Source of the DNA: Sulfitobacter sp. S223
GTDB taxonomy: Bacteria > Pseudomonadota > Alphaproteobacteria > Rhodobacterales > Rhodobacteraceae
NCBI RefSeq assembly: GCF_025143825.1
Contig: NZ_CP083560.1
Location: 2,108,001-2,172,000 of the forward strand
Direction of reading: 5' to 3'
Length of the DNA: 64,000 nucleotides
The notes beneath the pieces were generated by a model, which saw only the letters and a list, made by a program, of their open reading frames with translations, did not search any database and had not been told where the DNA came from. Within the stretch, counting starts at the first letter, position 1; every line of letters starts with the position of its first letter. Both the position numbers and the translations under genes were made by a program. This document shows positions 44,602 through 54,160 of the stretch, one piece after another.

Positions 44602-45150
44602 ATCGCTCGCAGACCCCATAACGCACCGCCGCAACGTGACACCGGCCCGCGCGTCAATGAAAATATCCGCTCAAATGAAATTCGCCTGATCGGCGCAGAT
44701 GGCGAAAACGTCGGCGTTGTGACGCCTGTACGTGCTATGGCCATGGCAGAAGAGGCAGGGCTCGACCTTGTAGAAATCTCTCCGAATGCCAATCCGCCTG
44801 TTTGCAAGATCATGGATTTCGGCAAGTTCAAGTACGAGACGCAAAAGCGCGAAGCCGAAGCCCGCAAAAAGCAAAAGATCATCGAGATCAAAGAGGTCAA
44901 GTTCCGCCCGAACACAGACACCAATGATTACGATGTAAAAATGCGGAATGTTTACAAGTTTCTGGAGAATGGCGACAAGGTCAAAGTCACCCTGCGCTTC
45001 CGGGGCCGCGAGATGGCCCACCAGAATCTTGGCCGTGAGCTGTTGGAGCGTGTCGCAGAAGACACCAAAGAGCATGGTAAGGTAGAGAACTTCCCGAAAA
45101 TGGAAGGCCGCCAGATGGTCATGCTCATCGGGCCGCTCCCGAACAAATAA
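44602..45150 (+). CDS. infC: Translation initiation factor IF-3 with non-AUG start
   Basis: Initiation factor of about 182 residues that guards fidelity of start-codon choice on the 30S subunit. The N-terminal domain begins [20 protein letters not shown], followed by the linker [16 protein letters not shown] and the C-terminal domain ([26 protein letters not shown]). No ATG, GTG or TTG exists in frame between a stop at 44575 and the GTG at 44719, which would delete the N-terminal domain. The start must be one of the ATC codons at 44599 or 44602 after AAAGGA, in keeping with IF-3's known self-control through rare start codons. Confidence 0.9.
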   Translation: MARRPHNAPPQRDTGPRVNENIRSNEIRLIGADGENVGVVTPVRAMAMAEEAGLDLVEISPNANPPVCKIMDFGKFKYETQKREAEARKKQKIIEIKEVKFRPNTDTNDYDVKMRNVYKFLENGDKVKVTLRFRGREMAHQNLGRELLERVAEDTKEHGKVENFPKMEGRQMVMLIGPLPNK

Positions 45151-45173
45151 TCCTGTCCTGCCAGACGGAATCG

Positions 45174-45211
45174 AAAACGCCCTGCCCGATACCGGACAGG
45201 GCGTTTTGCAT
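45174..45211. terminator. Bidirectional terminator between infC and the OmpA-family gene
   Basis: Symmetric stem AAAACGCCCTG / CAGGGCGTTTT with a 12-base inner loop that can pair further. T-tracts fall on both strands, serving the two convergent genes. Confidence 0.82.
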
Positions 45212-45212
45212 T

Positions 45213-46922
45213 TTAGCGGAGCAGTTCCGTAATATTGCGCACCACAGCGCGGCGGTTGGCAACTTCGTCCGTCAATGTCGGAACCTTGAGATGGCTTTCA
45301 CCGTATCCCTGGACGATCATGTTTTCTTCGGCCACGCCAAAGTATTCGGTCAGGGCAAGGGCAACCGTCTCTGCGCGTCTGTCAGACAGGGCAAGGTTAT
45401 ATGTCGCATCGCCTACCGCGTCTGTGTGACCCTCTACCAGAAGGACCGTCCGCGGATCTTCTGCAATGATCTCGCGCAAGGTGTTACCGATACGGGCAAG
45501 GCTTCGTGCCTGCTCGGGTTCGATCGCCGCCGAACCGGAGGCAAAGCGCACTGCGTCAAGTTCGATTTCGGGGGCAAGTTCGCGCACCTTACGAATGTCG
45601 CGCACCTGGCGCAGGGAGAAAGCATCACCTCTGCGCGCGGCGGCCTCGGCCAGAAGAGCTGCACGCAGATTATCTTCGCCTTCTACGCTTGACGGCAGCG
45701 GTGATCTGACAACTTCCGGCAGATCCTTTGCGACAATCTCTCGCTCTTGTTTGGTATCATCCACAAGCACGTATTCCTGCCCGTCGGGCATAACGCGCAG
45801 ACGGCGCAACACTGTTCCGTCCGCGCCAAGAATAGTCACAACGCGGGTCCCGTCAGGTTTCAAAACCGTGGTGCGCGAAGAGCCGTCATCGAAGGTCTCG
45901 GTGCTGACCTCATTACCCGCACGGCGCAATAGCGCATCATCGCTCTTGAGAACGCGCAGCTCACCTTCCCGCTCGACCACAACGCGGTCACCGGTGCTGC
46001 TTTTCACTTTATCGCCGTTCTTCAGAATCTGGCCCACGACGACCGCGCCAATGCCCGCCACCAATGCTTTTTCAAAGTTGCTCAGGCCGCTGTCTTTATC
46101 GACTTTCTGTTCACCTGTCACAGCGGTTTCGAATTCCTCGCTGGACGTGCGCACGTCGCTTTCTGTCAGTTTTTCAGTCTCGACTGTTCCGGCACCTTCG
46201 GCGCTGTTGGCCACAGCTTGTGACTGTGCCCGCTCCTGTGCGCGTGCTGCCTGCCGCGCAGCGCGGCGTTCGTCCCGTGCGGCCTGACGCTCGGCTTCTC
46301 CGGCATCCTGTTCGGCTTTTGCCGCGGCAGCGGCTTGTGCATCTGCTTGGGCTTGCGCATCAGCAGCGGCTTGCGCGTCTGCGGCAGCCTGTGCATCAGC
46401 AGCAGCTTGTGCGTCTGCGGCAGCCTGAGCGTCAGCCGCAGCTTGTGCGTCTGCCGCAGCCTGTGCATCAGCGGCAGCCTTTGCATCAGCAGCAGCCTTT
46501 GCATCAGCAGCAGCTTGTGCATCAGCGGCAGCCTTTGCATCAGCGGCGGCTTGAGCCTCGGCTTCAGCAGCTGATTTCTCGGAGGTCTCTGCCGCAGCTA
46601 CTTTCTGCCGCTCTTTCTCAAGACCGTCGTTCAACTTGGCGATCCGGTCATTCAACAGTTCAAAACGTTCCTTGAGCGGCTGTGGGTCAGCATCGCGGTC
46701 CGACTGTGCCTGCTTCAATTTGGGGATAAGAGCAGCCAAAGCGGCTTCGTTCTTTTCCAGCCGTGCGGTCAACAGTTCAATGCGCGTCTGCATGACACGG
46801 CCATCTTCCCATGTGCACGGAAATTCACCATCTCCACAAACCTCTTGGGCAAAGCTTGTCGTGGGTACTCCCATCGCGAGAACAAGTGTGATGGCGGATG
46901 TAGTTTTCAGAAACTGGGTCAT
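45213..46922 (-). CDS. OmpA-family envelope protein with a long alanine-rich hexad repeat
   Basis: Exported protein of 569 residues. Signal peptide 1-25; a coiled-coil part 45-115; a hexad repeat AADAQA/AADAKA of about 13 copies at 122-198; an arginine-rich stretch 208-230; a glycine-containing hydrophobic segment (EKALVAGIGAVVVGQIL) about 285-305; and a C-terminal OmpA peptidoglycan-binding domain about 455-569 with LVEGHTDAVGDATYNLALSDRRAE. It likely tethers the envelope to peptidoglycan by a long rod. The ATG at 46922 is the only start with a signal peptide. Convergent with infC. Confidence 0.88.
   Translation of the reverse strand: MTQFLKTTSAITLVLAMGVPTTSFAQEVCGDGEFPCTWEDGRVMQTRIELLTARLEKNEAALAALIPKLKQAQSDRDADPQPLKERFELLNDRIAKLNDGLEKERQKVAAAETSEKSAAEAEAQAAADAKAAADAQAAADAKAAADAKAAADAQAAADAQAAADAQAAADAQAAADAQAAADAQAAADAQAQADAQAAAAAKAEQDAGEAERQAARDERRAARQAARAQERAQSQAVANSAEGAGTVETEKLTESDVRTSSEEFETAVTGEQKVDKDSGLSNFEKALVAGIGAVVVGQILKNGDKVKSSTGDRVVVEREGELRVLKSDDALLRRAGNEVSTETFDDGSSRTTVLKPDGTRVVTILGADGTVLRRLRVMPDGQEYVLVDDTKQEREIVAKDLPEVVRSPLPSSVEGEDNLRAALLAEAAARRGDAFSLRQVRDIRKVRELAPEIELDAVRFASGSAAIEPEQARSLARIGNTLREIIAEDPRTVLLVEGHTDAVGDATYNLALSDRRAETVALALTEYFGVAEENMIVQGYGESHLKVPTLTDEVANRRAVVRNITELLR
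46329..46559. repeat. 18-bp tandem repeat in the OmpA-family gene
   Basis: About 13 imperfect copies of an 18-base unit alternating GCATCAGCAGCAGC-type and GCGTCTGCGGCAGC-type versions, coding the hexad A-A-D-A-(Q/K)-A. Copy number is likely variable between strains. Confidence 0.85.
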
Positions 46923-47081
46923 GTTTTACCTTCCAATGGTGCGGCTTTGCCGGGTTTTGCGGCACTTAAACCAACGCCAAACATGCGCAACCGTTCCGTT
47001 GTTATGCAATATCACTGCCCGCAAACGCGGAAAGCCGCGCATTTTGCACGGCTTTCCCTGTCTTTGCCAATGATCGGCTTG

Positions 47082-47876
47082 CTAGCCGGTAATAGCTGCA
47101 ACCGCCCGTTTGGTCATGACACCAACCAGATGTGCCCGGTAAGCGCCGGTTCCATGCAGATCGCTGATCATCTGCGATCCATCCGCTTTAAGACCCGCAA
47201 CTGCATCGGCGCTGAAGGTGCCGTTCAATGCCTCTTCGGCTTCGGTCCAACGGAAAACACCGTTTTCTGATGCACCTGTCACGGCCACACGCACGCCGTC
47301 ACTGAACTTTGCGACGAAAACTGCGACCAGCGGGAAACGGGACGCGGGCTGCAAGTGCTTTTCATAATGCGCGGCTTCGGGAATCGGGAACTTCACTTCT
47401 GTGATGATCTCGCCTTCTTCCAATGCTGTCTCGAACATTCCGAGGAAGAAATCATCGGCTGCAATCTCGCGGCTGTTGGTCACGATGGTCGCACCAGAAG
47501 CAAGCACGCTGGACGGGTAGCAGGCTGACGGGTCGTTGTTCGCGACAGACCCGCCAATCGTGCCACGGTTGCGCACAGCCGGATCACCAATCCGCGCGGC
47601 AAGCGACGCAAGGCCAGGGTAATGCGCTGCTGCTTCTGCTGCAACGGTCGCATGGGTTGTGCCGCCGCCAATGCACAGGCGACCCTCATCATCTGTGCAA
47701 ACGCCCTTCATCTCGGCGATGCCATGCAGCGATACCAGAACAGAAGGCGCAGCCAGACGCGCCTTGAGTGTCGGGATCAGCGTTTGACCGCCGCTTAGCG
47801 GCTGTGCTTCCTCGCGACCAAGCGCCTTGACCGCATCCGCGATCGTGTCAGGCATTTCAACATCGAAGTTATACAT
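47082..47876 (-). CDS. coxM: CoxM-type FAD-binding subunit of a molybdenum hydroxylase
   Basis: Medium subunit of 264 residues that binds FAD and passes electrons from the Fe-S subunit. The FAD-binding part is about 1-170 (LSGGQTLIPTLKARLA, VRNRGTIGGSVANNDPSACYPS) and the CO-dehydrogenase flavoprotein C-terminal domain about 170-264. The ATG at 47876 has a ribosome site AAGGAAG upstream. Last of three enzyme subunit genes transcribed coxS-coxL-coxM. Confidence 0.92.
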   Translation of the reverse strand: MYNFDVEMPDTIADAVKALGREEAQPLSGGQTLIPTLKARLAAPSVLVSLHGIAEMKGVCTDDEGRLCIGGGTTHATVAAEAAAHYPGLASLAARIGDPAVRNRGTIGGSVANNDPSACYPSSVLASGATIVTNSREIAADDFFLGMFETALEEGEIITEVKFPIPEAAHYEKHLQPASRFPLVAVFVAKFSDGVRVAVTGASENGVFRWTEAEEALNGTFSADAVAGLKADGSQMISDLHGTGAYRAHLVGVMTKRAVAAITG

Positions 47877-47988
47877 TCTATCTTCCTTTTCAGCTTGGAG
47901 GTTTACCTGTTGTCAGGTCTGACCTCCGGCTTCATTTGTCTTTTATCTGATGAGCGCGGGACCGGCAAAAACCCGCCCCGCCCTTTGC

Positions 47989-50358
47989 TTAACCGTTCAT
48001 CGCTTCCCAAACGCGGTGCGGTGAGACAGGCATGTCGATGTGATCGACCGTGCTGCCCCCCGAACGCATTGCGTCCAGAACCGCGTTTACCACCGCCGCA
48101 GGTGAGCCAATCGCGCCGGCCTCGCCACAGCCCTTCACGCCAAGCGGGTTGTGCGTACAGGGTGTCTGGCAGGAATGATCCACGTCATAAAACGGCAGGT
48201 CAGAGGCGCGCGGCATGGCGTAGTCCATGTAGCTCGCGCTCAGCAACTGGCCGTCGCTGTCATAGGAACAATTTTCCAGCAGCGCCTGACCGATGCCTTG
48301 CGCCAGACCTCCGTGGACCTGTCCGGTCACGATCATCGGGTTCACGATATTGCCGAAATCATCCGCCGCCGAGAAACGCTCAACCGTGACCTGGCCCGTT
48401 TCGGGATCAAGTTCGACCTCACAGGCGTAGGCACCCGAAGGATAGGTAAAGTTCGACGGATCATAAAAGGCTGTTTCTTCCAGACCCGGTTCGATCTCTT
48501 CCAACGGGTAGTTGTGAGGCACATAAGCCGCCAGCGTCACATCGCCCCAAGCAACGGATTTATCCGTCCCTGCCACAGTGAACGCGCCGTCTTTCAGCTC
48601 CACATCGCCTTCCGAGGCCTCCAGCAAGTGGCTCGCGATCTTGGTGGCCTTGGCAATGATCTTTTCGGTCGCGCGCACCATAGCGGAGCCGCCAACAGCA
48701 AGTGAGCGTGATCCATAGGTGCCCATACCCATCGGCGTGTTGGCCGTATCACCATGCACGATCTCAACCATATCTTCCGGGATGCCGATCATATCGGCAA
48801 CAACCTGAGCGAACGACGTCTCATGCCCCTGCCCGTGGCTGTGGCTACCTGTCATGACCACCAGGCCGCCTGTCGCATTGACCCGCACGGTGCACGACTC
48901 AAACAGACCCGCCCGCGCGCCAAGCTGGCCCACAAGGTTTGACGGTGCGATGCCGCACGCCTCAATATAGCAGTTCACGCCAAAGCCGCGCAGCTTGCCC
49001 TTGGCCTCGGATGCTTTGCGCCGCGCCTCAAAGCCAGAGATGTCGGCCATCTCTTCGAGCTTGTCCATCGTCGCAACGTAGTCGCCAGTGTCATATTCCA
49101 CCGCCACAGGCGTGGCGTATGGGAACTCCATGATAAAGTTCTGGCGGCGCAGTTTGATCGGGTCGACTTTCAGCTCATGGGCGGCCTTATCGACCAAACG
49201 CTCAAGCTGATATGTCGCCTCCGGGCGACCAGCGCCGCGATAGGCATCGACGGGCACAGTGTTGGTGAATACGGCCTTCACGTTCACATAAATCAGCGGG
49301 GTTTTGTAGTTACCCGCCATCAGCGTGCCGTGCAGCCAGGTCGGCACAGACGGCGCAAAGGTGCTAAGATAGGCGCCCATATTGGCGTATGTATCGGTGC
49401 GCAGCGCGGTAAAGTTGTTGTCTGCGTCCAACGCCAGCTCGATCTTGGTGACGTGGTCACGGCCATGCGCGTCCGACATGAATGCCTCGGATCGCGACGA
49501 TGTCCATTTGACCGCGCGGTTACACGCTTTAGCCGCGAAGGTGACAAAGGCCTCTTCCTGATAATGGAAGATTTTTGTCCCAAATCCGCCGCCCACATCA
49601 GGGGCAACAACGCGCAGCTTGTGCTCCGGGATGCCCAGAACAAACGCGCCCATGAGCAAGCGGATCACATGCGGGTTCTGCGAAGTCGTGTAGAGCGTGT
49701 GATCACCGGTGCCACGGGCATAATCGCCCACAGCCACGCGCGGCTCCATCGGGTTGGCCACAAGCCGGTTGTTCACCAGTTCAAGCGTGGTGACATGGGC
49801 CGCTTTTTCAAACGCCTCATCCACCGCGGCCTTGTTTTCCTCAACAAAGCCCCAGTCGTAACACAGGTTGGAGGTCAGATCGTCATGCACCTTTGGCGCA
49901 TCTGCCTTGACCGCGTCTTTCATGTTCACCACTGCTGGCAATTCGTCGATATCAAGGACAATCGCCTCGGCAGCGTCACGGGCCTGTTCCAGTGTTTCCG
50001 CAACAACAGCGGCAATCGGTTCGCCCACGTGGCGGACTTTGCCGTGTGCCAGCACCGGATGGCGCGGCTCTTGCATGGGTTCCCCATGTTTGTCCGTCAC
50101 CTGCCAGCCACACGGCACCGAGCCTACGGCCTCAAAATCAGCGCCTGTGAAAATCTTCACCACGCCGTCCATCCCTTCGGCTGCTGAAGTATCCACATTT
50201 TTAAGCGTGCCATGCGCAATATCAGAGCGCAAAAAGTAAACATGGGCCTGCCCGTTTACGTTGATGTCATCTGTATAGTTGCCTTCTCCGGTCAAAAACC
50301 GAACGTCTTCGCGCCGCTTGCTGCTGGCGCCGATACCACTGTCCTTTGGCATTTTCAT
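47989..50358 (-). CDS. coxL: CoxL form II molybdopterin subunit
   Basis: Catalytic subunit of 789 residues of a xanthine-oxidase-type molybdoenzyme. The active-site loop reads AYRGAGR, the form II signature, and not the AYXCSFR of true CO dehydrogenases, so there is no copper-binding cysteine here. Also visible: [21 protein letters not shown] and the catalytic glutamate in [13 protein letters not shown] near the C-terminus. The natural substrate of form II enzymes is uncertain. The ATG at 50358 follows GGGAGG-like sequence. Confidence 0.92.
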   Translation of the reverse strand: MKMPKDSGIGASSKRREDVRFLTGEGNYTDDINVNGQAHVYFLRSDIAHGTLKNVDTSAAEGMDGVVKIFTGADFEAVGSVPCGWQVTDKHGEPMQEPRHPVLAHGKVRHVGEPIAAVVAETLEQARDAAEAIVLDIDELPAVVNMKDAVKADAPKVHDDLTSNLCYDWGFVEENKAAVDEAFEKAAHVTTLELVNNRLVANPMEPRVAVGDYARGTGDHTLYTTSQNPHVIRLLMGAFVLGIPEHKLRVVAPDVGGGFGTKIFHYQEEAFVTFAAKACNRAVKWTSSRSEAFMSDAHGRDHVTKIELALDADNNFTALRTDTYANMGAYLSTFAPSVPTWLHGTLMAGNYKTPLIYVNVKAVFTNTVPVDAYRGAGRPEATYQLERLVDKAAHELKVDPIKLRRQNFIMEFPYATPVAVEYDTGDYVATMDKLEEMADISGFEARRKASEAKGKLRGFGVNCYIEACGIAPSNLVGQLGARAGLFESCTVRVNATGGLVVMTGSHSHGQGHETSFAQVVADMIGIPEDMVEIVHGDTANTPMGMGTYGSRSLAVGGSAMVRATEKIIAKATKIASHLLEASEGDVELKDGAFTVAGTDKSVAWGDVTLAAYVPHNYPLEEIEPGLEETAFYDPSNFTYPSGAYACEVELDPETGQVTVERFSAADDFGNIVNPMIVTGQVHGGLAQGIGQALLENCSYDSDGQLLSASYMDYAMPRASDLPFYDVDHSCQTPCTHNPLGVKGCGEAGAIGSPAAVVNAVLDAMRSGGSTVDHIDMPVSPHRVWEAMNG

Positions 50359-50454
50359 TCCTCCCTAAAAGCGGTGCGCTTGCTGCACACCAAAGCTATA
50401 GATCGCGGACCACACCGCGCGGCTTGCTACCCGCCTCCCCGCGGGCAACAGCCG

Positions 50455-50940
50455 TTATTCCGCAGCGATTGAGCTGACGTCCTGACCCGATGCCGCCATG
50501 ATCGCCTTGACGATGTTATGGTAGCCTGTGCAGCGGCAGATATTGCCGTCCAGATAATGACGCACGTCTGCTTCGGTGGGCTTGGGGTTTTCTTTCAGTA
50601 GCGCTGCGGCAGACATCACCATGCCCGGCGTGCAGAAACCGCATTGCAGGCCGTGATGGTCCTGAAACGCTTGCTGGATTGTGTTCAGCGTGCCATCCGG
50701 TGCCGCCTGCCCTTCGATGGTCGCGACCTCGGCGCCTTGCGCCTCAACGGCCAGCATCGTGCAGGATTTGACCGCTTCGCCGTTTACATGGACCACACAT
50801 GCGCCGCACTGACTGGTGTCGCAGCCAACGTGGGTCCCCGTCATACCAAGTTTGTCGCGCAGAAACTGCACCAGCAGCGTGCGGCCTTCGACTTCCCCAG
50901 TGGCGGCTTTCCCGTTCACGGTCATTTTAACCTGTGTCAT
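50455..50940 (-). CDS. coxS: CoxS-type 2Fe-2S subunit
   Basis: Small subunit of 161 residues with two 2Fe-2S clusters: plant-type cysteines in [13 protein letters not shown] plus one in SCTMLAV, and the second set in CGFCTPG and ICRCTGY. It moves electrons from the molybdenum site to FAD. The ATG at 50940 has GGGAGG 6 bases upstream; the reading from 50973 is rejected. First gene of the cox operon on the minus strand. Confidence 0.93.
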   Translation of the reverse strand: MTQVKMTVNGKAATGEVEGRTLLVQFLRDKLGMTGTHVGCDTSQCGACVVHVNGEAVKSCTMLAVEAQGAEVATIEGQAAPDGTLNTIQQAFQDHHGLQCGFCTPGMVMSAAALLKENPKPTEADVRHYLDGNICRCTGYHNIVKAIMAASGQDVSSIAAE

Positions 50941-51054
50941 TGATGTCCTCCCAGACTCTCGTTTTCCTGTCATTGCGCAGAGTTAAGCACGGCCTTGATG
51001 CATTGAGAACAAAAAAAATGTCTTGACGCGGTATGACGCAGGATTGGGCCGTAA

Positions 51055-52044
51055 TCAGGCGCGCGGGCGGCGCGGCTGCGGACGGGTTGGTATTTCTTTG
51101 AGCAAACCACCCACGCCCATGCGGGCAATGTCGCGCGCTTCAACCGCCACGCCGCAAATCACCCGCGCCAGAACCCAATCCGCCCCGTTAAGCGCAGGAG
51201 ACCGCGCACAGCCCGGCAATCCAATAACCTGCTGCGTGCCACGGTGCCCCAGAAACAACAAGTTACCCGGATCGACCGGCATGCCAAAGCGTATGATCTC
51301 TCCACCGGCCCGCACCAGAGCGGAAGGCGCGACATCGGCAATATCAGACGTTGCAGAGCCGGTAAGCACCAGCACTAAGGGCGATTTGGCCGCTTCGATG
51401 GCCGCCTGCAAATCAGCGGTGCGATGCGGCACCAGCGTGACAGTTTCAAGCGTTACGCCAAGCGCTGTAAGCCTGTCCTCAATCGCGACGCGCCCTTTAT
51501 CCCCCGCACCACCCGGGATTTCCGTGATGATCAGTGTGGCCCGGTCCAGCACAGGCGTGGCAAGGCGTATCGCGCCGCGCGCGGCGGCTATTGCCGTGTC
51601 CAATGCGGCACGAGGCACGCCGTATGAGATGATCTTGATCGTGGCCATCATATCGCCTGCGCGCAACTGGTGGTGCGGCGGGATTGTGGCGACCGTGATC
51701 ATCGGATCACCGCCATTCACATCATCCAGCGCCGACACGTCCAACAGGGCAACACCTGCGTGATCGGCGATCAGGTTCACCCGTCCGGTAAAGGCCGCAC
51801 TGCGGCGCATCCCGCTGCCACCTTCCATCAGTGCGTCTGCCAGCGCATCTGCGGCAGCGTCTTCGCCCACATCGTTGCGTTCAAGTCTTGCAACGATGAC
51901 CTGTTCGATCTGTGCGTCCACCAACGCAGCAATGTCAGAGGAATCCAGCACCTGTCCCTTGCGCAAACGCCCTTGTGGCAAAGCCACGGAATGCGCCAGC
52001 ACACAGCCTTGCGCGTCTTTGGTGGGGACCGCGCCGAACTTCAT
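51055..52044 (-). CDS. MoeA/MoaB-like molybdopterin-binding protein of the cox operon
   Basis: Protein of 329 residues. Residues about 180-325 form a MoaB/Mog-like molybdopterin-binding fold (LVLVLTGSATSDIADVAPSAL, VIGLPGCARSPALNG). The N-terminal half (LPQGRLRKGQVLDSSDIAALV) recalls MoeA domain 3 or a related adaptor. It is likely involved in making the molybdenum cofactor form needed by CoxL. Its start overlaps the XdhC gene stop as ATGA, and coxS follows 115 bases later, all on the minus strand. Confidence 0.85.
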   Translation of the reverse strand: MKFGAVPTKDAQGCVLAHSVALPQGRLRKGQVLDSSDIAALVDAQIEQVIVARLERNDVGEDAAADALADALMEGGSGMRRSAAFTGRVNLIADHAGVALLDVSALDDVNGGDPMITVATIPPHHQLRAGDMMATIKIISYGVPRAALDTAIAAARGAIRLATPVLDRATLIITEIPGGAGDKGRVAIEDRLTALGVTLETVTLVPHRTADLQAAIEAAKSPLVLVLTGSATSDIADVAPSALVRAGGEIIRFGMPVDPGNLLFLGHRGTQQVIGLPGCARSPALNGADWVLARVICGVAVEARDIARMGVGGLLKEIPTRPQPRRPRA

Positions 52045-53009
52045 GGCAGGCGCAGCGCTTCGATCATTTGCGCAAGGATCGACACAGCAATCTCTGCCGG
52101 TCCTGCGGCCCCGATGTTAAGGCCAACAGGGCCGTTGATACGGGCAATTGTATGTTGATCAAATCCAGCATCCACAAGCCGTTCTACCCGCGAGGCATGG
52201 GTGCGCTTTGATCCAAGTGCGCCAATGTAAAACGCGCCAGAGCGCAGGCCGACATGCAGCGCCGGATCGTCCAGCTTGGGATCATGGGTAAGCAGAACCA
52301 GCGCGGTGCGGGTGTCTACGCCTACTTCCTCAAGCGCCGCATCGGGCCAGTCATTGATCACCTCTGCGTCTGGAAACCGCGCTGCTGAACCGAATGCCTC
52401 TCGCGGGTCGATCACGAAAGGGTCAAAGCCTGCGATGCGCGCCATCGGGACCAGCGCCTGCGCGATATGTACAGCACCAACCACCACCAACCGAAGCGGC
52501 GGGTTGTGGATAGCGACAAAGGTTTCGCCGTCTTCCTCCAGACCCGACCGGTCCATGCGAAAGCGGGCGTCATGCCCCTGTGAAACCAATGCGCGATGGC
52601 TGCCATTCAGGGTCACCTCATAGGCAACAGGCGTGCGCGCTGCCCGCGCCGCGACCAGATTCTCCAGCATATCCAGTGCCATGCCACCCGCGCCGACAGG
52701 CTCCACCAGCACACGGATTGTGCCGCCACAGGCCAGTCCAACGGCAAACGCATCACCGTCACTGACACCGTATTCGAGCACCTTGCTTTCTCCGTCTTCC
52801 AGTGCTTCCAGCGCCTCAAGCACCACAGCCCCCTCGACACAGCCGCCAGACACGGAACCTTCCATGTCACCTTCGGAGGACACAACCATTTGCGCCCCGA
52901 CGCGGCGCGGCGCTGAGCCCCATGTCTCGATCACGGTCGCAATTGCGGCCCCGTGGCCTGCCTTGATCCATGCCAACGCCTGTTCCGGCGCACCTGATAT
53001 TGCTTGCAT
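52041..53009 (-). CDS. XdhC/CoxI family maturation protein
   Basis: Protein of 322 residues that probably loads sulfurated molybdenum cofactor into CoxL. N-terminal XdhC_CoxI domain (ATVIETWGSAPRRVGAQMVV, SVSGGCVEGAV) about 10-85, and C-terminal Rossmann-type XdhC_C domain about 165-310 (LVVVGAVHIAQALVPMA, YIGALGSKRTHASR). The ATG at 53009 follows AGAGGG; a reading to 53093 is not supported. Divergent from bolA, and head of the transcript leading to the cox genes. Confidence 0.9.
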   Translation of the reverse strand: MQAISGAPEQALAWIKAGHGAAIATVIETWGSAPRRVGAQMVVSSEGDMEGSVSGGCVEGAVVLEALEALEDGESKVLEYGVSDGDAFAVGLACGGTIRVLVEPVGAGGMALDMLENLVAARAARTPVAYEVTLNGSHRALVSQGHDARFRMDRSGLEEDGETFVAIHNPPLRLVVVGAVHIAQALVPMARIAGFDPFVIDPREAFGSAARFPDAEVINDWPDAALEEVGVDTRTALVLLTHDPKLDDPALHVGLRSGAFYIGALGSKRTHASRVERLVDAGFDQHTIARINGPVGLNIGAAGPAEIAVSILAQMIEALRLP

Positions 53010-53149
53010 GTCTTCGACCCTCTTGTGGTAGCTGGAACCATAGGGTCTGCCAAACAGCAAGGTTGCGCAAGGTGTGATCTTGCTCCCTTGCACGCGGCGC
53101 TATGCCCTACTACATCTAATCCAAAGACATCATGACACGGAGCCCTACC

Positions 53150-53386
53150 ATGCCAATGCAAGCCAGCGAAATCGAAGACCTTCTGCGGATCAGCTTTCCC
53201 GACGCGCAGATCGTTGTCGAAGGCAATGACGGTGTGCATATGTCGGCCATGGTCATCGACGAAAGCTTTCGCGGCAAGAACCGCGTACAGCAGCAGCGCG
53301 CGGTCTATGCCGCACTGAAGGGCAAAATGGACGGCGCAAACGGTGATCTGCACGCGCTTGCCCTCACCACCAAAGCACCGGAATAG
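53150..53386 (+). CDS. bolA: BolA family protein
   Basis: Protein of 78 residues with the BolA fold: MQASEIEDLLRISFPDAQI, DGVHMSAMVIDESF and the conserved RVQQQRAVYAALKG. BolA proteins bind monothiol glutaredoxins through a shared 2Fe-2S cluster and regulate iron handling; the partner grxD is two genes downstream. The ATG at 53150 has GGAG 7 bases upstream, better than 53132 or 53156. Confidence 0.92.
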   Translation: MPMQASEIEDLLRISFPDAQIVVEGNDGVHMSAMVIDESFRGKNRVQQQRAVYAALKGKMDGANGDLHALALTTKAPE

Positions 53387-53391
53387 CCATC

Positions 53392-53748
53392 ATGTGGATG
53401 TGGGTGGCGGGAGCAGTGGGGATGGGCATAGCGGTGATCGCTGTAGCACAGTACCGCGCAGCATCGCGTCACCACGTGCCTCTGTCACACCGCCAACCCC
53501 AAAGGCACAAACAGGACCGCGACGTGCCTCTTGGCCACGAAGCGATTGATATGACAGAGGTTTTGCGCACCCAACGCCTACATCAAGGCTTGGAGCGGAC
53601 CACAACATTTTACCGCGGTCTGGGCGGCGGTGGCCACGCCCCGAGCCTGATCGATCCAGAAGGGCCTTCCCTGCCCGACGATGAAACCTACAGCGCACGC
53701 TATCATGCGGCGTTTCAGACAAGAAAACACAAGGACACGAGCAAATGA
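53392..53748 (+). CDS. Unknown membrane-anchored protein between bolA and grxD
   Basis: Protein of 118 residues, not recognised. Residues 3-22 ([16 protein letters not shown] region) are a likely membrane anchor, followed by a basic histidine-rich stretch ([18 protein letters not shown]) and a polar region. It starts 6 bases past bolA and overlaps grxD by ATGA, so it is translated with both. The position suggests a link with the BolA-glutaredoxin pair, but nothing in the sequence proves it. Two histidine-rich segments could bind metal; that is a guess. Confidence 0.65.
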   Translation: MWMWVAGAVGMGIAVIAVAQYRAASRHHVPLSHRQPQRHKQDRDVPLGHEAIDMTEVLRTQRLHQGLERTTTFYRGLGGGGHAPSLIDPEGPSLPDDETYSARYHAAFQTRKHKDTSK

Positions 53749-54107
53749 GCGACGCAACCAAAACGATCAAAGACACAGTCACCAACAACGATGTTGTCCT
53801 GTTCATGAAGGGCACAAAAGAAATGCCGCAGTGCGGGTTCTCTTCCCGCGTCGCCGGTGTTCTGAACTACATGGGGGTGGATTATTCTGACGTGAATGTC
53901 CTTTCGGACGAAACACTGCGTCAGGGCATCAAAGACTTTTCTGACTGGCCGACCATCCCGCAACTATATGTCAAAGGCGAATTCGTCGGCGGGTGCGACA
54001 TCATCACAGAGATGACCATGTCAGGCGAGCTGGACACATTGTTTGCTGAAAACGGCGTGACCTTTGACAAAGACGCGGCGGAAAAAATCCGCGAAGCAAA
54101 CGCCTGA
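53745..54107 (+). CDS. grxD: Monothiol glutaredoxin Grx4-type
   Basis: Protein of 120 residues with the CGFS site at C30-G-F-S33 in [14 protein letters not shown], and the glutathione-binding [19 protein letters not shown] segment. Monothiol CGFS glutaredoxins bind a 2Fe-2S cluster with BolA or transfer it to clients. The start overlaps the previous gene by ATGA. Followed by an intrinsic terminator. Confidence 0.95.
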   Translation: MSDATKTIKDTVTNNDVVLFMKGTKEMPQCGFSSRVAGVLNYMGVDYSDVNVLSDETLRQGIKDFSDWPTIPQLYVKGEFVGGCDIITEMTMSGELDTLFAENGVTFDKDAAEKIREANA

Positions 54108-54128
54108 TCCCACCATCAGACGAACGCA

Positions 54129-54160
54129 AAAGCGCGCCTCCTTTCGGGGCGCGCTTTTTT
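54129..54160 (+). terminator. Terminator of the bolA-grxD operon
   Basis: Stem AAGCGCGCC / GGCGCGCTT with a 9-base loop followed by six T residues, 21 bases past the grxD stop. Confidence 0.88.

Noticed and set aside
46064-46675. Plus-strand frame of R, L and Q repeats opposite the OmpA-family gene
   Set aside because: Shadow of the 18-bp repeat; the minus-strand gene has a signal peptide and OmpA domain.
47989-50940. Calling the cox genes an aerobic CO dehydrogenase
   Set aside because: The CoxL loop is AYRGAGR (form II), without the cysteine needed for the Mo-Cu site.
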